From contig JBBRRA010000006.1 of the NCBI GenBank assembly GCA_038225475.1, forward strand, positions 1 through 64,000: DNA of 64,000 nt, in the 5' to 3' direction. Under the pieces are notes generated by a model. That model worked only from the letters and a program-made list of their open reading frames with translations. It did no database searches and was not told the DNA's origin. Source of the DNA: Polymorphobacter_B sp038225475. GTDB lineage: Bacteria > Pseudomonadota > Alphaproteobacteria > Sphingomonadales > Sphingomonadaceae. A program made the translations under genes and the position numbers. Shown here piece after piece: positions 59,262-64,000 of the stretch; within the stretch, counting starts at the first letter, position 1; each line of letters starts with the position of its first letter.

Positions 59262-61931
59262 ATGCAGGGCATGTTTAAGGCGGCGTTGCGTGGCGGCTTG
59301 CTCGCTACCGCCGCGTCGGCAGCGTTGATCGCCGGTTCGGGGACCGCGCAGGCGCAGGCCGTGACCACGGCGAGTGCAGCCACCAATGCCGAGGACATCA
59401 TCGTGCTCGGTACGCGCCGTACCGACCGCACGCTGACTAACTCGGCCTCGCCGGTCGATGTCATCAGCGCGTCGGAGCTCAAGACGCAGCCGACTGCGAA
59501 TCTGCTCGATGCGCTCAAGAACATTGTCCCGTCGTTCTTCGTCGGCCAGAACTCGATTTCAGACGCGTCGAGCTTTGTGCGCGCGCCATCACTGCGCGGT
59601 CTACCCGCCGACGAGGTTCTGATTCAGCTTAACGGCAAGCGTTTCAATCGCTCGGCACTCGTTCAGGTTTATTCAGGCGGCGATACCGGCCTGTCGTATG
59701 GCTCGCAGGGATCGGACATCTCGTCGATCCCGGCGATAGCGATCAAAGGCCTTCAAATCCTGCGCGAGGGTGCGACCGCACAGTACGGGTCCGACGCCAT
59801 CGCCGGCGTGATCAACTATGGCCTGCGCGACAACAAGACCGGGTTCGAGGCAATTGCCCGCTATGGCCAATATTACGACCACGCCGACGGCAAGAGCAAG
59901 CAGATCGCCGCCAACCTTGGTCTGCCACTCGGTGACCGCGGCTTCGTAAACCTGAGCGGCGAATATGACGACGAGGGCCAGACCAGCCGCGGCGCGACGC
60001 GCCCACTGGCGCTGGTCTTTGCCGCGCAGAATCCCAGCCTCGTGTCGCAGCTGCCGAACTATCCAGGCCCGGTGCAGATCTGGGGCTCGTCGCCAAGCCA
60101 CGGCTGGAAGGCGGTGATTAACTCCGCTTATGATGTCACCGATGACAGCAAGCTGTATTTCTTCGGCAATGCCGCGCGGTCGACGGCAAACGAGAGCTTC
60201 AACTACCGTTCACCGATCTCTGGCACCGCGGTGGACGTTAGCGGTGTCGTCCACAACCTCGGTGCTAACGGCGCGCTATCGCGCGTCTTCTATCTGACGC
60301 CGTGCCCAACCGGCAACGCCACTTGCCCCGCCGGTGGGTTCGTCTCGAATGGCAACACCTTCAGCCTCAAGTCGGTCTATCCGGCGGGCTTCACCCCGCG
60401 CTTCGTCGGCACCACCGAGGAGCTCATCGGCACCGTTGGCTACAAGGGCCACACGAGCGGCGGTTTCACCTACGACCTGTCGGCAACGACCAGCCGTAAC
60501 TCGCTCGACCTGTCGATGTACAACTCGCTTAGCCCTACGTTCGGCCCGGCGTCGCAGACTTCGTTCAAGTTCGGCCAGCTGATCCAGAAGGAAACCGACG
60601 CCAATCTCGACCTGACGCAGCCGGTCGACATCGGTCTTGCCAGTCCGCTGACGATCTCTGCCGGAGCGGAGTACCGTCACGAAAACTATACCCAGACGCA
60701 GGGCGACCTGCAGTCGTATGGCGCGGGGCCGTTCACCGCGTCGCAGCCGCTGTATTTTAACAACGGCGGTGGCGTATACACTCCAAATGGTTCCAGCGGT
60801 GGTTCCAGCCCGGGCGCCAGCGGCTACGGCGGCACCGACCCAGCCTCCGCTGGCTCGCATAGCCAGAACAGTTACGCCGTCTATGGCGGGCTCGAGACCG
60901 ACATCACGGCGGCGCTCAGCGTCGGTGTTGCCGGTCGCTACGAGCATTATAACACGTTCGGCGGCTCGTTCGTCTACAAGGCGAATGCGCTGTACAAGTT
61001 CTCCGACGCCTTCTCGATCCGCGGCACGCTCGGCTCGGGCTTCCACGCGCCGTCGCCGGGTCAGTCGAACACGCAGATCCTGACGACCAACTTCATCGGC
61101 GGCAATCAGGTGCAAACCGGCACGTATCCGACCAACAGCCCGATCGCTCAGGCGTTCGGTGCCAAGCCGCTAACGCCGGAGAAGTCCTATAATTATGGCG
61201 TCGGGTTCATCGCCAAGCCGGTGCACAACCTGACCGTGACGGTCGATGCCTATAGCATCAAGGTCAAGAACCGCATCTTCATCACGCAGAACTTCACGGT
61301 CAAGCAGACAGACATCGATAAGAACCCGGCATTGCTTGCGGTCGGCCTTGGCGGTGCGATCACGTACTTTACCAACGGTCTCGATACGCTGACCAAAGGT
61401 ATCGATCTCGTCGCGACCTATCGTACCGGCCTGGTCGAGCCCGACGACCTCAACGTGACGCTCGCGTATAACTACAACACGACCAGCGTGACGCGGGCGG
61501 CACTGAACGTGCTCAGCCCGAACCAGATCCTCGACATTTCTCATCTTGCGCCGAACCACCGCGCCACCTTGTCGGCGGCGTGGAGCCATGGGCGCTTCTC
61601 GGTCAACGCCCGCGAAAACTTCTATGGCGAATGGACCGATTCGAACGACTATCCGATCTTCGACGCCAACAATCAGCTGGTTGGTCAGAAGTTCGGGGCC
61701 AGGTTTACCTCCGATCTCGACGTTGGGTATGACGTGACCAAGTTCCTGACGTTGTCGGTCGGCGCGGTGAACCTCTTTAATACCAAGCCGGAACGCATCG
61801 CCAACAGCCCGGCCAACCCGATCTACCAGTCCACCGGGAGCACCGCGGACGGCCAGATCTACCCACGGAACGGCGGTCCGTTCGGCTTCAATGGCGGGCT
61901 GTGGTACGTGCGTGCGAAGGTCAACTTCTAA
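59262..61931 (+). CDS. TonB-dependent outer membrane receptor
   Basis: 889 aa from ATG 59262, with AGGGGGA ten bases upstream. Signal peptide ending in GTAQAQA, TonB box region DIIVLGTRRTDRTL, and a plug with SPVDVISASELKTQPTANLL and RAPSLRGLPADEVLIQLNGK. In the barrel, a low-complexity Gly/Ser loop (NGSSGGSSPGASGYGG) lies near residue 510, and the end is LWYVRAKVNF. This receptor branch is common in sphingomonads, with unknown ligands. It is monocistronic, followed after 65 bp by csaA. Confidence 0.9.
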   Translation: MQGMFKAALRGGLLATAASAALIAGSGTAQAQAVTTASAATNAEDIIVLGTRRTDRTLTNSASPVDVISASELKTQPTANLLDALKNIVPSFFVGQNSISDASSFVRAPSLRGLPADEVLIQLNGKRFNRSALVQVYSGGDTGLSYGSQGSDISSIPAIAIKGLQILREGATAQYGSDAIAGVINYGLRDNKTGFEAIARYGQYYDHADGKSKQIAANLGLPLGDRGFVNLSGEYDDEGQTSRGATRPLALVFAAQNPSLVSQLPNYPGPVQIWGSSPSHGWKAVINSAYDVTDDSKLYFFGNAARSTANESFNYRSPISGTAVDVSGVVHNLGANGALSRVFYLTPCPTGNATCPAGGFVSNGNTFSLKSVYPAGFTPRFVGTTEELIGTVGYKGHTSGGFTYDLSATTSRNSLDLSMYNSLSPTFGPASQTSFKFGQLIQKETDANLDLTQPVDIGLASPLTISAGAEYRHENYTQTQGDLQSYGAGPFTASQPLYFNNGGGVYTPNGSSGGSSPGASGYGGTDPASAGSHSQNSYAVYGGLETDITAALSVGVAGRYEHYNTFGGSFVYKANALYKFSDAFSIRGTLGSGFHAPSPGQSNTQILTTNFIGGNQVQTGTYPTNSPIAQAFGAKPLTPEKSYNYGVGFIAKPVHNLTVTVDAYSIKVKNRIFITQNFTVKQTDIDKNPALLAVGLGGAITYFTNGLDTLTKGIDLVATYRTGLVEPDDLNVTLAYNYNTTSVTRAALNVLSPNQILDISHLAPNHRATLSAAWSHGRFSVNARENFYGEWTDSNDYPIFDANNQLVGQKFGARFTSDLDVGYDVTKFLTLSVGAVNLFNTKPERIANSPANPIYQSTGSTADGQIYPRNGGPFGFNGGLWYVRAKVNF

Positions 61932-61996
61932 CGCCTGAACAACGGCAGCGCGGTTGCGGGGCTGGCCTCTGCAACCGCGCCTGCTATCCTGCGGGC

Positions 61997-62368
61997 ATGC
62001 ACCTGATCCACGACCCCGCGCAGCCCGCCGCCGATCGCATCGGCTTCGATCAGTTTCTGGCCGTCGATATCCGTATCGGACGCGTGCTGTCGGCGGTGCC
62101 GCTGGCAGGCGCTCGCCACCCCGCCTTCCGGCTGTCGATCGACTTCGGGCCGGGCATCGGCATTCGAACCTCGTCGGCACAGCTGTGTGACAACTATACG
62201 CCCGAAACTCTGGTCGGCCGGACGCTCGCCGCCGTGGTCAATTTCCCACCGCGGCAGGTTGGCAAATGCATGTCCGAAGTGCTGACGCTGGGATTTCCCG
62301 ACGAAAGCGGCGCGGTCGTGCTGTTTTCGCCCGACCGCGACGTGCCGCTCGGCGCGCGCTTATTCTAG
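61997..62368 (+). CDS. csaA: CsaA-like tRNA-binding domain chaperone
   Basis: 123 aa from ATG 61997; the frame is open further up, but that would enter the receptor gene. It is a single EMAP/tRNA-binding OB-fold: FLAVDIRIGRVLSAVPLAGAR, then SSAQLCDNYTPETLVGRTL and VNFPPRQVGKCMSEVL (quoted in pieces), with the NFPPRQ and SEVL motifs typical of CsaA. CsaA is a dimeric chaperone linked to protein export in Bacillus. Its last 9 bp overlap the end of the convergent GNAT gene. Confidence 0.9.
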   Translation: MHLIHDPAQPAADRIGFDQFLAVDIRIGRVLSAVPLAGARHPAFRLSIDFGPGIGIRTSSAQLCDNYTPETLVGRTLAAVVNFPPRQVGKCMSEVLTLGFPDESGAVVLFSPDRDVPLGARLF

Positions 62369-62839
62369 TGCCAGCCGCAGGAACACCGCGTCTTCGAGCG
62401 GCGTATCGTAATAGGCCGCGATCCGAGCAAAGCCGGTGTGCTCGTAAAGCCGCAGCGCCGCTGTCATGCCGGACAGCGTGTCGAGCAGCATCGCGCGATA
62501 GCCGCGCTGCCGGGCGGCCGCAATAACCGCGGTCACCAGCGCGGTGCCGACGCCGCGCCCGCGCCCCGGCTCGGCAACGTACAGCCGCTTCATCTCGCAG
62601 TCGCCCGCCGTTCCCAATCGCCGCAGCGCCACACAGCCGAGCGGAACCCCGCCGTCGTGCGCCAGCAGCAGTGCCCCGTGCGGTTCGGCATATTTACCCG
62701 GCAGCTGCGCGATCTCGCCGGCAAAATCCTGAAACCCCAAATCGACACCGATCGCCGCGACATAGTCGATGAACAGCTGCCGGACCTTTGCGAGGTCGTC
62801 GGCCGAACGCACAACGTGGATTTCGGTCGTGCCGCTCAA
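62360..62839 (-). CDS. GNAT family N-acetyltransferase (downstream of pair)
   Basis: 159 aa from a TTG start that overlaps the preceding gene's stop as TTGA; no ATG or GTG lies near the conserved start TEIHVVRSADDLAKVRQLF. The acetyl-CoA loop is KRLYVAEPGRGRGVGTALV, followed by MLLDTLSGMTAALRLYEHTGF (quoted in part), a complete GNAT core. The acceptor is unknown. Its 3' end overlaps csaA on the other strand. Confidence 0.85.
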   Translation of the reverse strand: MSGTTEIHVVRSADDLAKVRQLFIDYVAAIGVDLGFQDFAGEIAQLPGKYAEPHGALLLAHDGGVPLGCVALRRLGTAGDCEMKRLYVAEPGRGRGVGTALVTAVIAAARQRGYRAMLLDTLSGMTAALRLYEHTGFARIAAYYDTPLEDAVFLRLALE

Positions 62840-63402
62840 GTGTCGCCGACGCCGTGAAGTGGGCCTGCAGCAAAGCCGGCGCGATCGATGACGAAGACCA
62901 CGTGCCGGACGAGATCCGACCCTAACTGCACATCGAGGCGGCGATCGCTGAGCACCCCGCCGATTTTTTCCATCGCGCGACGCGAGCGGATGTTGCCCTC
63001 GCCAACGATGAAAATCACGCGCTCGACCGCTGCCAACGCATGGCGCAGCAGCATCGCCTTGACCGCTGCATTGGCGCTGCCGCCCCAATAGACGCGCGCC
63101 AGGAAGCTCCAGCCGATTTCGACTTCGTCGGCCTCGGCGCGGGTGAAATCATACCGCGACGACCCGATCATTGCGCCGGTCACCGGATCGATCACGACCA
63201 GCGCGCCGCCGCTCGCCAGCGCATCGTCGAAGAAACGCCTGAAAACCGAGGCTTGCCAGCGGTCCGGGGCCGGATGCCCGGCCCAGATTGCCGGATCGGC
63301 GGCGACCGCGAACAGGGCATCATGGTCGGCAGCGCACAGCGGCCGCAGCACGAAACGGCCGTGCAACCGCGGTTGGCGGTCTAATCGCGTCGAAATAACC
63401 AT
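62836..63402 (-). CDS. GNAT family N-acetyltransferase, RimJ/RimL-like (upstream of pair)
   Basis: 188 aa. The GNAT fold is recognisable (GRFVLRPLCAADHDALFAVA, EVEIGWSFLARVYWGGSANA, NIRSRRAMEKIGG), which is the pattern of the RimJ/RimL branch that acetylates protein N-termini or small amines. In this copy the usual acetyl-CoA loop Q/RxxGxG/A reads YWGGSANAAV, as is common in the subfamily. It is translationally coupled to a second, unrelated GNAT gene. Confidence 0.82.
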   Translation of the reverse strand: MVISTRLDRQPRLHGRFVLRPLCAADHDALFAVAADPAIWAGHPAPDRWQASVFRRFFDDALASGGALVVIDPVTGAMIGSSRYDFTRAEADEVEIGWSFLARVYWGGSANAAVKAMLLRHALAAVERVIFIVGEGNIRSRRAMEKIGGVLSDRRLDVQLGSDLVRHVVFVIDRAGFAAGPLHGVGDT

Positions 63403-63576
63403 CGCTCCCCCCGCGTCGTCGTCGTGGCGACGTGCTGTGTATTCGACGCAGGGGAGCGCAAGTCAATTTGCTGCGGCTATCGTCTGGGGGTTCGGCTAGG
63501 GTAGCGCCAGCCTGGTCAATCGCTGTCGACGGAGCCGCATGCACCCTTTCCCCAACCCCGTGCGGCAACCACCGGT

Positions 63577-64000
63577 ATGAGCCGCTTTTCGGTCGCGTCG
63601 TGGAATATCAATTCGGTGCGGTTCCGGATCGATCTGGTCGAGCGGTTCCTGACCGCGCACGGTCCCGACATTCTGTGCCTTCAGGAAACCAAGGTCATCG
63701 ACCCCGACTTTCCGCACGCGATGTTCGAGCGGCTGGGCTATGTCCACCGCGTCATCAACGGGCAGCGGATGCATCACGGCGTCGCGATCGTGTCGAAGCT
63801 GCCGCTGATCGAGGCGCGGCGTTTCGATTGGCAGGACAATGGCGAAGCTCGGCACGTCGGCGCGCGGTTACCGAACGGCGTGCTGATCGAAAATGTCTAT
63901 GTGCCCGCGGGTGGCGACCTGCCCGACCCCGACCTCAACCCCAAATTTGCGCAAAAGCTGGCATTCGTCGAACGGATGACGCGCTGGTCGGAAGCGTTGC
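63577..64000 (+). CDS. xthA: Exodeoxyribonuclease III, N-terminal part (3' end outside window)
   Basis: 141 residues are visible from ATG 63577. The start FSVASWNINSVRFRIDLVERF and the catalytic-metal motif ILCLQETKV are those of exonuclease III/AP endonuclease (EEP superfamily). HHGVAIVSKLPLIE and VYVPAGGDLPDPDLNPKFAQKL follow (quoted within limits), the region around the catalytic Tyr/Asn. It acts in base excision repair by cutting at abasic sites and removing 3' blocks. The gene runs off the right edge. Confidence 0.95.
   Translation, partial: MSRFSVASWNINSVRFRIDLVERFLTAHGPDILCLQETKVIDPDFPHAMFERLGYVHRVINGQRMHHGVAIVSKLPLIEARRFDWQDNGEARHVGARLPNGVLIENVYVPAGGDLPDPDLNPKFAQKLAFVERMTRWSEAL

Overview
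The window is high-GC alphaproteobacterial DNA, most likely from a member of the Sphingomonadales. Three things suggest this: secreted proteins ending in the PEPxxWA form of the PEP-CTERM sorting signal (VPEPASWAMM, VPEPSSWAML), five TonB-dependent receptors, and a TonB receptor, tryptophan halogenase, DUF6445 and LacI cluster of a type familiar from sphingomonads and Caulobacter. No rRNA, CRISPR array or intact mobile element is visible. One tRNA-Leu(CAG) is present. Nothing here allows a species call.

Layout. 1-1 kb: 3' end of an alternative oxidase gene and a decayed IS5-family transposase. 1-12.7 kb: a mosaic accessory region with a membrane-anchored BTAD-type regulator, a PEP-CTERM haloperoxidase-like protein, a methyltransferase, two tandem glycine-rich PEP-CTERM proteins followed by a sulfotransferase, a nitrilase, an AraC regulator and a broken PEP-CTERM gene. 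A nearly identical 23-bp element with GTCAG direct repeats sits upstream of the glycine-rich pair and of the broken gene. 13-18.4 kb: dabB-dabA (inorganic-carbon uptake) with a small downstream ORF and a divergent LysR regulator. 18.4-20.4 kb: divergent peptidoglycan genes (VanY-like carboxypeptidase and L,D-transpeptidase). 20.5-24.1 kb: a TonB receptor, a nikR pseudogene and a quinone-oxidoreductase-like enzyme. 24.2-29.3 kb: a membrane alpha/beta hydrolase, then TetR divergent from a TonB receptor.

29.4-44.5 kb is the most striking block, an alpha-glucan utilisation locus. On the minus strand, in transcription order, it has an alpha-glucosidase C-terminal stub, a DUF6445 protein, a large TonB receptor, a flavin-dependent halogenase, a GH13 amylase, a GH13 alpha-glucosidase, a GH97 alpha-glucosidase and a second halogenase. 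The genes from the first halogenase onward are joined by short stop/start overlaps. On the plus strand are a LacI regulator and an MFS sugar transporter that overlap by 4 bp. Two sites sharing ATACGTATTCA lie upstream of the receptor and between the divergent arms. The model is that dextrins cross the outer membrane through the receptor, are cut in the periplasm, enter through the MFS carrier, and sugar binding to LacI relieves repression. What two halogenases do in such a pathway is unknown.

44.7-64 kb: a DUF4337 protein, a SulP transporter with a ParB-like protein, a BtuB-type receptor, then core genes. These are gltD-DUF2059-gltB-small ORF (glutamate synthase), uppP with a complex I NDUFA9-like reductase, tRNA-Leu, a TonB receptor, csaA, two coupled GNAT acetyltransferases and the start of an exonuclease III gene.
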